A stretch of DNA of 13,065 nt from JBHENW01 sp046261875 (lineage in GTDB: Bacteria > Acidobacteriota > Thermoanaerobaculia > UBA5066 > Gp7-AA6). Made by a program: the position numbers and the translations under genes. The notes beneath the pieces are model-generated. The model was not told the origin of the DNA. It saw only the letters and a list, made by a program, of their open reading frames with translations, and made no database searches. How positions within the stretch are numbered: the stretch's first letter is position 1; the number at the start of each line of letters is the position of its first letter. The stretch lies in assembly GCA_046261875.1 (NCBI GenBank), contig JBHENW010000199.1, positions 1 through 13,065 on the forward strand, read 5' to 3'. Of this stretch, positions 1 through 8,416 are shown piece after piece.

Positions 1-1121
<1,121 letters not shown>

Positions 1122-1125
<4 letters not shown>

Positions 1126-1922
1126 CCCGGATCTCGCAGGCCTTCGCGAAGGCGCGGGGCGAAGATCGCGCCGCTTTCATCCCCTACCTGACCGCGGGCG
1201 ATCCCTCCGCGGCCACCACCGTCCGGCTCGCCTGCGCCCTCGAACAAGCGGGCGCCGACGTCATCGAGCTCGGGGTTCCCTTCTCCGACCCCATCGCCGA
1301 CGGACCGGTCCTGCAGCGCTCGGCGCAGCGGGCTCTGCGCTCGGGAACGACCTTCGGCGGCGTGCTGCGGGTGGCCCGGAGAATCCGGCGCGAGACGGGC
1401 CTTCCGCTCCTGCTCTTCACGTATGCCAACCCGCTCCTGCGATACGGGATCCGACGGGCAGCCATCGAGGCGGCGGCCGCCGGCGTCAGCGGCATCCTGG
1501 TCACCGACCTCCCGCCGGAAGAAGCCCGGCCCGTCCGCGGGCCGCTGCGGCGCGCCGGCCTCGATACGGTCTTCCTCGTGGCGCCCTCTTCCTCGGAGGA
1601 TCGGATGGCGCGGGCGGCCTCGCTCTCGAGCGGATTCCTCTACGTCGTCTCCCGGGCCGGCACGACGGGGGTCCGGGACGGCTTGCCGGCGGACCTCTCC
1701 CGAACCGTGGGGAGAGCGCGGCGGGCAGCCGGCAAGCTTCCGATCGCCGTCGGGTTCGGCATCGCTTCGCCGGACGCGGCGAGCGCCGCCGCCCGACTGG
1801 CGGACGGGGTCGTGGTCGGTTCGGCTCTCGTGGCCGCCATGGAGCGCTCGCGGACGGACCCGGTCCGTGCCGTGTCGCGGCTGGCGCGCGCAATGGCTCG
1901 TTCGTGCCATCGGGAACGATGA
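1122..1922 (+). CDS. trpA: Tryptophan synthase alpha subunit
   Basis: TIM-barrel lyase that cleaves indole-3-glycerol phosphate to indole and glyceraldehyde 3-phosphate and channels indole to TrpB. It has 266 residues, the normal family length. The catalytic pair is visible as Glu49 (IELGVPFSD) and Asp60 (ADGP), the same numbers as in Salmonella TrpA. FIPYLTAGDPS opens the barrel. The phosphate-site loops are represented by FLYVVSRAGTTGVR (an SRAGTTG form of the usual SVTGVTG), AVGFGIASP and DGVVVGSALV. The ATG at 1122 is chosen because it gives the standard N-terminus and the ATGA overlap with the trpB stop; an in-frame ATG at 1041 would only add residues encoded inside trpB. There is no strong ribosome binding site, which fits coupling to trpB. 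Its own stop also overlaps the next start as ATGA. Confidence 0.97.
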
Positions 1923-2581
1923 ACCGGCGTCTGGAAGGGGATTTTCTCCGATCCCTCCGCGATCCTTCTCTCGAGGCGTCTCACCTCGAGCAGCTCTTGC
2001 GGGACCCAGCCGCCCGGCGGTACCACGCCGTTCGCGTGGCGCTCGCCGCCCATCCGACGACCCCGCGGAGGGAGGCCCTCGCCCTGGTTTCGACGCTCTT
2101 CTGGCGCGGGCTGGCCCGGCTCTCGGCGGATGCGCGGGTCCACCCCGAGATCCGAAGGGCAGCGGATCGCGATCTGCTCAGGCGCCTGCCGGAAATGGCG
2201 CTGGCGGAACGGGTTGACCTGGCCAAAACGGTCGGGCGAGGGGCTCTCCTCCAGCTCCGGTTCGACCCGGATCCGCGGGTGCTCGCCGCGGTCCTGGACA
2301 ACCGTTTCCTCACCGAGCCCGACGTGGTCCAGGCCGCGGCTCACACCGGGGCGGGGGAGGCGAGCCTCGGGGTCATCGCGGAACACCCGCGCTGGGTGCT
2401 GCGCGCGACTGTCCGGAGCGCCCTTCTGCGCAATCCGAGGCTTCCGGCTCCTCTCGCCCTCGCCCTTCTGAGCCGGGCGAGCGCCGATGACCTCGAAGGC
2501 CTGACTCTGTCTCCGACCGTCTCCCCCCTCCTGAAAGCCTGCGCGGAAAGAGTCCTTGCGCAGCGGCTCGGCCGGGACTAG
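1919..2581 (+). CDS. Helical (HEAT-like) repeat protein of unknown function, hypA
   Basis: A 220-residue soluble protein with no signal peptide or membrane segment. It is rich in Leu, Ala and Arg and built from amphipathic helix pairs of the HEAT or leucine-rich-variant type, for example AVLDNRFLTEPDVVQAAA and ALLRNPRLPAPLALALL. I do not recognise a named family. Residues 93-213 align without a gap to residues 224-344 of the protein at 3420-4469: I count about 30 identities in 121, including a shared MxxAExxDLA opening, AVLxxRxLT, a central Trp and ALxxNPxxP. The two genes are thus paralogues in part. The start is taken as the ATG at 1919, which overlaps the trpA stop (ATGA) and has GGGAA just upstream; a GTG at 1904 in the same frame is less likely. 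It ends one base before the RodZ-like gene. Such repeats usually form protein-binding surfaces; the partner is unknown. Confidence 0.85.
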   Translation: MNRRLEGDFLRSLRDPSLEASHLEQLLRDPAARRYHAVRVALAAHPTTPRREALALVSTLFWRGLARLSADARVHPEIRRAADRDLLRRLPEMALAERVDLAKTVGRGALLQLRFDPDPRVLAAVLDNRFLTEPDVVQAAAHTGAGEASLGVIAEHPRWVLRATVRSALLRNPRLPAPLALALLSRASADDLEGLTLSPTVSPLLKACAERVLAQRLGRD

Positions 2582-2582
2582 C

Positions 2583-3395
2583 ATGATCTTCAATCGGCTG
2601 AACAAGGTGACGGAGTCTGTTCCTCTCACGTTCGGCGAGGAGCTTCGCCGAGAACGCGTCATCCGCGAGATCTCTCTCGAGGAGATTGCGGCAGCCACGA
2701 AGATTTCCCTGCGGTTGCTGACCGCGCTCGAGGCGAGCGACGTCGCGCGGCTTCCCGCCCCGACCTTCACCCGCGGTTTCATACGCGCCTACGCGCGTCA
2801 CCTCGGCATCGATCCTGAGGAGATGGTCAACGCATACCTCATGGACCTGAAATCCGGAGTCACGGCCGAAGCCCCTTCGTCCAAGAAAGGGCGGCCGCGC
2901 TCGCGCTTCCTCCGCGGGCGCCGCACGACCGCGGGCACGATCGTCGGCGGCGTGACGACCATCCTTCTTCTGCTCGGTCTCATCGCGAGCCCGGAGCGCC
3001 GCCCGCTTCCCGCGACCCCGCCGGCGCCCGCCGCGCTCGAGCCGGTCGCGTTCAAGAACGTCGCGCTATCGAGCGACCCGGCGCCGGTCATCCGCGAAGA
3101 GCCGATGCCGCTGGCGTCTCCGGAAGAAGAGCCGGCGCGCGTCTCGCTCCTTCTCGAGTGCGATGAAGACTCCTGGGCGAAGCTGACGGCCGACGGCCAG
3201 ACGGTCTTCTCCGGCCTGATCCGGCGCGGCGAGAGCCGGAAGTTCGCAGCCCGGGAAGGATTCCGGCTGAGCCTCGGCAACGCCGGCGGCGTTCGCGTGA
3301 CCGTGGACGGCCGTTCCCTCGAGCGGTTGGGCGGGGCGGGCGAGGTCGTGCGTGACCTGCCGCTCCCCACGGGCCTGGCCGCGACCCGCGGCTAA
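2583..3395 (+). CDS. RodZ-like membrane-anchored helix-turn-helix protein
   Basis: A 270-residue bitopic inner-membrane protein with the RodZ layout. Residues 15-90 form a Cro/C1-type HTH domain of the RodZ kind (FGEELRRERVIREISLEEIA, then the LPAPTFTRGFIRAYARHLG segment). A basic stretch (101-114, rich in Lys and Arg) precedes a membrane segment at about 117-136. A Pro-rich periplasmic linker follows, and residues 186-262 resemble the RodZ C-terminal DUF4115 beta domain. In model rods RodZ links MreB to the wall-elongation machinery, and some relatives also act on transcripts; its role here is inferred. The ATG at 2583 is chosen because it has GGGA about nine bases upstream and lies one base after the previous stop; an in-frame TTG at 2556 would overlap that gene. 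No mreB is in the window, so a different role for the HTH protein is possible. Confidence 0.85.
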   Translation: MIFNRLNKVTESVPLTFGEELRRERVIREISLEEIAAATKISLRLLTALEASDVARLPAPTFTRGFIRAYARHLGIDPEEMVNAYLMDLKSGVTAEAPSSKKGRPRSRFLRGRRTTAGTIVGGVTTILLLLGLIASPERRPLPATPPAPAALEPVAFKNVALSSDPAPVIREEPMPLASPEEEPARVSLLLECDEDSWAKLTADGQTVFSGLIRRGESRKFAAREGFRLSLGNAGGVRVTVDGRSLERLGGAGEVVRDLPLPTGLAATRG

Positions 3396-3419
3396 GCTCT
3401 CCTCCTCCCGCCGGACCCG

Positions 3420-4469
3420 TTGATCCCCGAAGCGCCTGAGTCACAGGACCTGCTGTCGGTCCTGCGCTACGGGAAAGCGCCCCCCGAGCTCCGCCGCTTC
3501 GCCGCAGAACGGCTCCTCCCGCTCGAGCCGGCGGATCAGTTGCATGCGCTGCTCGCCGTACTCTCCGACGACGACCGGGAGATCGCAGCGGCCGCCGCCC
3601 GGACCCTTCGCGAGACCCCGCCGGACGAGGTCGCGGACTTCCTGCAGCGCGCCGACCCGAGCGGCATTGAGCTCGACTCCGTGGCCCGGCATTCCGAAGA
3701 TCCCTTCGTGCTGGAACAGGTGGTTCGGCACCGCAACGTCGCCGATGAAACGCTCGAAACCCTCGCGCGCACGGCCACGGGCGCTCCGCAGGAGGCCCTG
3801 ATCGTCAACCAGGTCCGGCTCCTCCGGCAGTCCGGGCTCATCGACGCCCTTTTCGCGAACCCGGCGTTGACTCTGGACGGACGGCGGCGCTTGAACGAGA
3901 TCCGCGAGGAGTTCTTCGAAAAGCAGGCGCGCCGGAAGGAAGCCGAGCGCGTCCGAGCCGAGGACGAAGCCGCCAAGGCGCAGGCCGGAGACGAAGCGGA
4001 GCTCGCGGAGGGGGGCTCGGAAGGCGGAGCCGCGAGCGACCTGGAGGCGTCGATCAATATCGGGGCGGCCTACCGGCGGATCGGGGTGATGACCGTGGCC
4101 GAGAAAATTGATCTCGCCTACAAGGGAAGCAAGGAAGAGCGGCGGATCCTGATCGGAGATTCCAACAAGCTCGTAGGTCTCGCGGTGCTCAAGGCGCGGG
4201 GGCTCACTCTCGCCGAGGTCGAATTGTTCGCCTCGATGCGCCACCTCGACGACGAGATTTTCCGAAAGATCGCGCAGAACCGCGAATGGATGCGGAAAAA
4301 CGCGATCATCCACGCCCTCGTGAAGAATCCCGGCGTCCCCCTCGCGTTCACCATGCCGCTCGTGAAGCAGCTCGGCATTCGTGAGCTTCGCGGCATCGTC
4401 CGCGACCCCAACCTCCCCGAGGGGATCCGGATCACCGCGCGCAAGCTGATGCTGGAGAAGCGGAGGTAG
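3420..4469 (+). CDS. HEAT-like repeat protein with charged linker, paralogue of hypA (hypB)
   Basis: A 349-residue predicted cytoplasmic protein of unknown function. The N-terminal part (about 5-155) is made of helical repeats of HEAT type (for example DDREIAAAAARTLRETPPDE). A highly charged helix follows (about 155-195, rich in Arg, Glu, Lys and Ala, probably coiled coil), then a Gly/Ser/Glu linker (196-210) and a C-terminal domain at 224-344. That domain matches residues 93-213 of the protein at 1919-2581 without gaps. There is no signal peptide. The start is uncertain: TTG at 3420 is the first possible start after an in-frame stop (the RodZ stop at 3393 is in the same frame), but no purine-rich ribosome binding site precedes it. 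It lies 24 bases after the RodZ-like gene, so it probably belongs to the same transcript. A scaffold or adaptor role is inference only. Confidence 0.82.
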   Translation: MIPEAPESQDLLSVLRYGKAPPELRRFAAERLLPLEPADQLHALLAVLSDDDREIAAAAARTLRETPPDEVADFLQRADPSGIELDSVARHSEDPFVLEQVVRHRNVADETLETLARTATGAPQEALIVNQVRLLRQSGLIDALFANPALTLDGRRRLNEIREEFFEKQARRKEAERVRAEDEAAKAQAGDEAELAEGGSEGGAASDLEASINIGAAYRRIGVMTVAEKIDLAYKGSKEERRILIGDSNKLVGLAVLKARGLTLAEVELFASMRHLDDEIFRKIAQNREWMRKNAIIHALVKNPGVPLAFTMPLVKQLGIRELRGIVRDPNLPEGIRITARKLMLEKRR

Positions 4470-4517
4470 CGCTCCGGCTGAGCCGATCCCCTGTGTTAAC
4501 CTTTCGATCCGGAGGCC

Positions 4518-5144
4518 ATGCCTCGCGAAATCGATTATTACGCGTTGCTGGGCGTCTCGAGGGACGCCAGCGCCCCGGAGATCCGCGAGCGCTTTCGCGT
4601 GCTGGCTCGAGCAGCCCATCCCGATCGCGCCCCCCGCGACCGGAAAGTCGAAGCGGAAACGAAGTTCCAGGAGCTGACAGAAGCCGTCAATGTGCTCACC
4701 AACCCGGAGCGCCGGAAGGCATATGACTTCGACCGCAACGTGCTCGCCGCCAGCGGCGGCGGCAACGACGCCGACACCGTGTCGCAGAAATACCTCAGCC
4801 AGGGGATCTCGTCTTACAAGGAGAAGCAGTACGCGGACGCGGCCGGCAACTTCGCGCTGGCCGTCCATCGAAATCCGCAGGACGTCCGCGCGCAGCACTA
4901 CCTCGGGCTCGCGTCAGCGCGATCGGGCGACGTGCGGACTGCGGTGAAAGCCCTCGAGACCGCGATCGGCCTCGATCCGCACAACGTGAGCCTCCTCAAA
5001 GATGCGGGCACCGTCTTTCGCCAGGCCGGGCTGTTCCTCAGGGCGGAGAAGGCGTATCAGGAGGCCCTGAAATGGGATCCCTCCGCCGCCGACGTCCGCA
5101 AGGCGCTGGAAGACGTGAGAGCGCGGCGAGCGGAAAAACCGTAG
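4518..5144 (+). CDS. J-domain protein with C-terminal TPR repeats
   Basis: A 208-residue protein whose residues 5-72 form a DnaJ-type J domain: it opens DYYALLGVSRDA, carries the essential HPD tripeptide at 34-36 and ends in ERRKAYDFDR. J domains stimulate the ATPase of DnaK (Hsp70) and hand clients to it. The rest (about 85-205) is tetratricopeptide repeats, for example AQHYLGLASARSGDVRTAVK and AEKAYQEALKWDPSAADV, which bind peptides or proteins. The Gly/Phe-rich and zinc-finger regions of true DnaJ are absent, so it is a specialised class C-type co-chaperone rather than dnaJ. GGAGG at 4511-4515 precedes the ATG with tight spacing. The gene lies 48 bases after hypB and 6 bases before the PP2C gene. 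No client or dnaK is visible here. Confidence 0.9.
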   Translation: MPREIDYYALLGVSRDASAPEIRERFRVLARAAHPDRAPRDRKVEAETKFQELTEAVNVLTNPERRKAYDFDRNVLAASGGGNDADTVSQKYLSQGISSYKEKQYADAAGNFALAVHRNPQDVRAQHYLGLASARSGDVRTAVKALETAIGLDPHNVSLLKDAGTVFRQAGLFLRAEKAYQEALKWDPSAADVRKALEDVRARRAEKP

Positions 5145-5150
5145 CGGCGG

Positions 5151-6020
5151 ATGATGTCGGTCGAAGCCTTCGGCATCACCGATGTGGGCCGGAAACGCAA
5201 GCACAACGAAGACGCGTATGCGCTCGATCTCGCCGAAGGCCTCTTCATCGTCGCCGACGGGATGGGCGGCCACGCCGCCGGAGAAGTTGCCGCCAAGATC
5301 ACGGTCGAGACGATCGGCGAGTTCATCGCCGCCACGCGACAGAAGGAAGAGGCGACGTGGCCGTTCCGGTACAACCACGCTCTCCACTTCAACAGCAACC
5401 GGCTCGCGATCGCGATCGAGAAGGCCAACGAGCGCGTGATGGCGGCCGTCGCCGCCCAGCCGTGGCTCAAAGGGATGGGCACGACCGTCGTCGCCGGTCT
5501 CCTCAACGAGGAGATCCTCTCCCTCGCCCACGTCGGCGACAGCCGCGCCTACCTCTACCGGGACGGCGAGTTGACGCGCCTGACGGACGATCACTCCTGG
5601 GTGCACGAGCAGGTCGCCGCGGGGATCCTGACCGAGGAGGAAGCCAAGTCGCACCCGCTGAAGAACGTCGTCACCCGCGCTCTCGGCGGCGGCCCGTCGG
5701 TGGCGCCGGACCTGCGCGAGCTCACCTTCTCGGCCAGTGACCTGTTCATCTTCTGTTCGGACGGGCTGACGACGATGCTCGGCGACGAGGAAATCGGCGA
5801 GGCGGCTGCCGCCGGAGCCGAGCCCCAGAAGCTCTGCCGCCGCCTCGTGGACATGGCCAACGAGAAGGGTGGCGTGGACAACATCACGGTCGTGATCGTC
5901 CACGTGCCTGTCGGAGCGACCAGACCGGAAGCCCGGTCCGCGAGCGGGGCGAAGACGCCGGCTGCGCCGAATGCGAGCGAGGTCAAGACGGCGAGCGGCG
6001 TTAAAAGCGGCAGCCGCTAG
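5151..6020 (+). CDS. PP2C-family (PPM) serine/threonine protein phosphatase
   Basis: A metal-dependent (Mn/Mg) phosphatase of 289 residues, predicted cytoplasmic. The conserved motifs are present in order: HNED at 18-21, DGMGGH at 36-41, GMGTT, HVGDSRAYLYRDG, LTDDHSWV, VVTRALGG, SDG with Asp204, and DNIT with Asp243. The metal-binding aspartates at 36, 204 and 243 are all there. These enzymes oppose Hanks-type Ser/Thr kinases, and some act on response regulators or anti-sigma antagonists; no kinase gene is visible in the window. The tail from about 255 lies beyond the catalytic core. It is rich in Ala, Ser, Thr, Lys and Pro and contains three copies of an 18-base imperfect repeat. Two ATG codons (5151, 5154) stand in tandem; either could start. 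It follows the J-domain gene by 6 bases and ends the long + strand unit. Confidence 0.95.
   Translation: MMSVEAFGITDVGRKRKHNEDAYALDLAEGLFIVADGMGGHAAGEVAAKITVETIGEFIAATRQKEEATWPFRYNHALHFNSNRLAIAIEKANERVMAAVAAQPWLKGMGTTVVAGLLNEEILSLAHVGDSRAYLYRDGELTRLTDDHSWVHEQVAAGILTEEEAKSHPLKNVVTRALGGGPSVAPDLRELTFSASDLFIFCSDGLTTMLGDEEIGEAAAAGAEPQKLCRRLVDMANEKGGVDNITVVIVHVPVGATRPEARSASGAKTPAAPNASEVKTASGVKSGSR
5940..6008 (+). repeat. Three imperfect 18-base repeats in the PP2C tail
   Basis: Units at 5940-5957, 5973-5990 and 5991-6008 all begin GCGAGCG and encode ASGAKT, ASEVKT and ASGVKS (residues 264-269, 275-280, 281-286). The last two are in direct tandem; the first is separated by five codons. The copies are imperfect. 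They give a basic, disordered tail that may vary in length between strains. Confidence 0.7.
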
Positions 6021-6029
6021 GGGCTTTTT
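6003..6029 (+). terminator. Possible intrinsic terminator after the PP2C gene
   Basis: AAAAGC at 6003-6008 can pair with GCTTTT at 6023-6028. Inside, the palindrome AGCGGCAGCCGCT (6006-6018) can form an alternative 5-bp hairpin. The 3' arm runs into a T-run (6025-6029). The structure straddles the PP2C stop codon and precedes a new promoter, which makes termination here plausible. The two foldings compete and the T-run is short, so the call is moderate. Confidence 0.4.
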
Positions 6030-6076
6030 CGAAAGCTTTTCCGGCTGGCGCCGGGAACAGCGGTTCCGTAAACACG

Positions 6077-6105
6077 TTGACGGGCTCAGTTCCGGCGACT
6101 ATCCT
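6077..6105 (+). promoter_or_regulatory. Sigma70-like promoter with leaderless geometry
   Basis: TTGACG (6077-6082) matches the -35 consensus at five of six bases. TATCCT (6100-6105) matches the -10 at four of six, and the spacer is 17 bases. A start six to eight bases after the -10 falls at about 6111-6113, while the ATG of the next gene is at 6114. No ribosome binding site lies between, so the transcript is probably leaderless. Confidence 0.6.
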
Positions 6106-6113
6106 GAGTATTC

Positions 6114-7574
6114 ATGCCTTCGCACATCCGAGCCGAATTGAGGCTTAAACCTCTGATCTGCGCTGTCTTGGCCGTGCTCGCGGTCTCATCCCGCGCGGCG
6201 GCGCAACGCCCCCTGGACTCCATCGGGGCTTCGTTCTGGATCGAAAGCCCGTACCGCGATTTCCGCGGCGCCCGGCCCGTCCTGGCGGGGCGGGTCCTCC
6301 TCTATGACGAGGTGGACGACCCGGTCCTCGCCGAAGCCGTCGCCGCCGAGCTGCGCCGGGTCCAGGCGGACACTTTCGGCCGGCAGGGCTGGCGGACCCC
6401 CTTCGCGGATGGAGAGACGCTCCGCGTTTACGTCACTCGCCGGGAGGCCGACGGGCTCCGCAGCCTTTCTGCCCGCGCGGTCGAAGGGGGCCGGTTGATC
6501 GCGCCGGCCATCCTCGTGGACGGCTCAGGGCTTTCGGAACGCCAGATCACCCGGGAGGTGTCCCGTGTGGTGCATCGAGCGATCCTCGGAGGCTACGGGG
6601 CACCGAATTCGTCGTTCATCACGGAAGCGACCGTGGAGCTTCTGTCCGGCCCGCGGGATCCGGAGGGGGACGCGGACGCTTCACGCATCGCCGCCGCAGG
6701 GGCGGAGATCGACCTGCGCGCCCACGCCCGCGCCCTGGGCCGGCTTTACGTCGAAGAATTTCTCCGCACCGCGGGAGGCTCCGGCTTGCGGTCGGTGTTC
6801 GAGAGGGCGGGGGAGACGGGAGAAGACCTCCTCTCCGCTTTGCTGCGCAGCTTCGCCGAGGCGACCGGAGAACCGGAAGAGCGGCTCATGCTGCGCTTCG
6901 GGGTCCGGCTCTACGCGTCGCTCGAGACGGAGCCCGGTCCCGCTCGCATCGGACTGCTCGACCTTCAGAACGGCGCCTTCGATGCGTCGGCGCCGACCGG
7001 GCTCGTCCTGCGCCACCGGACTCTGGTGCCGACGGATCAGAGCGCCGCGCTGCGGGTTCGCTGGCCGGAAGACGGCGGTGCCGCGGCCGCGGTCGTGCGC
7101 TACCGCGACCCCGCGCTGCCCGCGGACGTGCTGTACGTCCGGGCAGGGCAGCCGCAGACGCTCCCTCTGTCCGGCGTCGCCCGCGTCGATTGGATCGTGG
7201 CGGGCGAGCGGCAGCGCGGGAACACCGTGCGGGCGCCGGCTCTCTTCGAAGCGATCTCCGACTTCCCGTTCAGCGGCCTCTCCCCGCAGGCGACGGCCTC
7301 CGACCATGGCGTTCGCCTGTCCTGGGCGACCGGGTCTCACGCGGAGCTCGCGGGGTGGGCGGTGTTCCGCGAGGAGCTCCTCCCGGACGGGAAGATCCTC
7401 CGCTCGGGACCGCAGGTCCTGCCCTCCTCCCTGGCGGCGGATGAGTCCTTTCGGTACGCCTTCCTCGACACGGCCGCGGCTCCCGGCATCTATTACCGAT
7501 ACACGGTCTGGGCCGTGACCTCCGACGGCCTGCTCGCCAGGGCCTTCTCGGCCACGTTGCGAACCGCCGACTAG
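6114..7574 (+). CDS. Secreted protein, degenerate gluzincin-like peptidase plus FN3-like domain
   Basis: A 486-residue protein with a signal peptide: a basic start, hydrophobic core PLICAVLAVLAVSS and a likely cleavage after RAAA (about residue 30). It should be periplasmic or secreted. The segment TREVSRVVHRA (146-156) followed some 20 residues later by FITEATVELLSG (Glu171) has the spacing and flavour of the HExxH...E zinc site of gluzincin peptidases. Here both zinc histidines of HExxH are Arg (R147-E148-V-S-R151), so activity is doubtful. Residues from about 385 to the end look like a fibronectin type III or similar beta-sandwich (GVRLSWATG, then YYRYTVWAV). I do not recognise a named family, and the peptidase relationship is inference from motif shape. 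The ATG at 6114 is favoured by the promoter position; TTG at 6138 would also leave a good signal peptide. Confidence 0.8.
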   Translation: MPSHIRAELRLKPLICAVLAVLAVSSRAAAQRPLDSIGASFWIESPYRDFRGARPVLAGRVLLYDEVDDPVLAEAVAAELRRVQADTFGRQGWRTPFADGETLRVYVTRREADGLRSLSARAVEGGRLIAPAILVDGSGLSERQITREVSRVVHRAILGGYGAPNSSFITEATVELLSGPRDPEGDADASRIAAAGAEIDLRAHARALGRLYVEEFLRTAGGSGLRSVFERAGETGEDLLSALLRSFAEATGEPEERLMLRFGVRLYASLETEPGPARIGLLDLQNGAFDASAPTGLVLRHRTLVPTDQSAALRVRWPEDGGAAAAVVRYRDPALPADVLYVRAGQPQTLPLSGVARVDWIVAGERQRGNTVRAPALFEAISDFPFSGLSPQATASDHGVRLSWATGSHAELAGWAVFREELLPDGKILRSGPQVLPSSLAADESFRYAFLDTAAAPGIYYRYTVWAVTSDGLLARAFSATLRTAD

Positions 7575-7618
7575 ATCAAAGGGCGCCGAGCCGGTCTTTC
7601 GGGGCGCTTCGCCTCGGC

Positions 7619-7623
7619 AGGAG
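7619..7623 (+). promoter_or_regulatory. Ribosome binding site of the LOG-family gene
   Basis: AGGAG seven bases before the ATG at 7631, a canonical site that fixes this start. Just upstream, GCCGAG (7585-7590) could pair with CTCGGC (7613-7618), placing a weak stem next to the site. Confidence 0.7.
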
Positions 7624-7630
7624 TTCCGTC

Positions 7631-8416
7631 ATGAAAGTGACCAAGTCGGACAAGAAAGTCCGTCGCGAGCCGGACGTCGGCAAGATCATCGACCGCACCA
7701 TCGTCCGGCTGTGGGACACGATCGAGGAGCTGGAGTCTCTGAACCCCGCGGAGCTGCACTTCTACCGCGTCGCGGTTTTCGGCAGCGCGCGGATCCAGAA
7801 GGGCGACCCCGAGTACCTGGAGGTCCGCCGCCTCGCGTCGCGCCTCACCGAGCTCGGTTGCGACATCGTGACGGGAGGCGGGCCCGGGCTCATGGAGGCC
7901 GCCAACGAGGGCGCCGCGTCGTCGCGGGGGACACGCAAGACGCGCTCTTTCGGATTGACGATCGCGATCCCCTACGAGAAGGCCAACCCGTACCTCGACA
8001 GCGTGACGGCCCACCGGACTTTCTTTTCGAGGCTGCACCACTTCGTCCGGATGTCCCAGTCGTTCGTGATCTTCCCGGGGGGCATCGGCACCGCGCTGGA
8101 ACTCCTGATGGTCTGGCAGCTCCTCCAGGTCGGCTTCATGACGGAGAGGCCCGTCGTGCTGATGGGGGAGATGTGGGGAGGTCTTCTCGACTGGATGCGG
8201 CGGGAGATGGTCACGCGCCGGCTCGTCAACGAGCAGGACCTCGATCTCGTCTATCCCGTCCGGTCGATGGATGAAGCCGTTTCGATCATCGAGCGCCACA
8301 AGGAGAAGTTCGACGCCGCGCGCGTCCAGATCATCCTCGAGCGCCGCCGCGCCGCGCGCGCCGCCGAGTCGCCCCCCGCCGTCCTCGGGACCGCCGCCCC
8401 AGCTGCTCGCGAATGA
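7631..8416 (+). CDS. LOG / TIGR00730-family Rossmann-fold nucleotide-binding protein
   Basis: A 261-residue cytoplasmic protein of the family once misnamed lysine decarboxylase-like. Members hydrolyse nucleoside 5'-monophosphates to base and ribose 5-phosphate; plant and some bacterial LOG enzymes make free cytokinins, and E. coli PpnN acts on purine and pyrimidine nucleotides. Visible motifs are VAVFGSAR at 47-54, the phosphate loop TGGGPGLMEAANEGA at 81-95, the Arg134-containing FFSRLHHFVR segment and the signature PGGIGTALE at 149-157 (PGGxGTxxE). The N-terminal 45 residues precede the Rossmann core and are helical and charged. Substrate cannot be read from the sequence. The start is set by AGGAG seven bases upstream. 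Its last 86 bases overlap the 3' end of the convergent Nudix gene, so the Arg/Ala-rich tail after about residue 235 may be less constrained. Confidence 0.92.
   Translation: MKVTKSDKKVRREPDVGKIIDRTIVRLWDTIEELESLNPAELHFYRVAVFGSARIQKGDPEYLEVRRLASRLTELGCDIVTGGGPGLMEAANEGAASSRGTRKTRSFGLTIAIPYEKANPYLDSVTAHRTFFSRLHHFVRMSQSFVIFPGGIGTALELLMVWQLLQVGFMTERPVVLMGEMWGGLLDWMRREMVTRRLVNEQDLDLVYPVRSMDEAVSIIERHKEKFDAARVQIILERRRAARAAESPPAVLGTAAPAARE

Noticed and set aside
1640..2782. A 380-codon - strand frame across trpA, hypA and rodZ
   Set aside because: It crosses three well-supported + strand genes and has low-complexity composition.
4470..4517. Possible promoter before the J-domain gene (TTAACC near 4495)
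   Set aside because: No -35 element at a proper distance and a poor -10 match; the short CGGCT/AGCCG palindrome there has no loop to make a hairpin.
3441..4898. A 485-codon frame on the - strand opposite hypB and the J-domain gene
   Set aside because: The J domain with HPD on the + strand is certain, and hypB has a paralogue on the + strand; the - frame has no recognisable domain or start signal.
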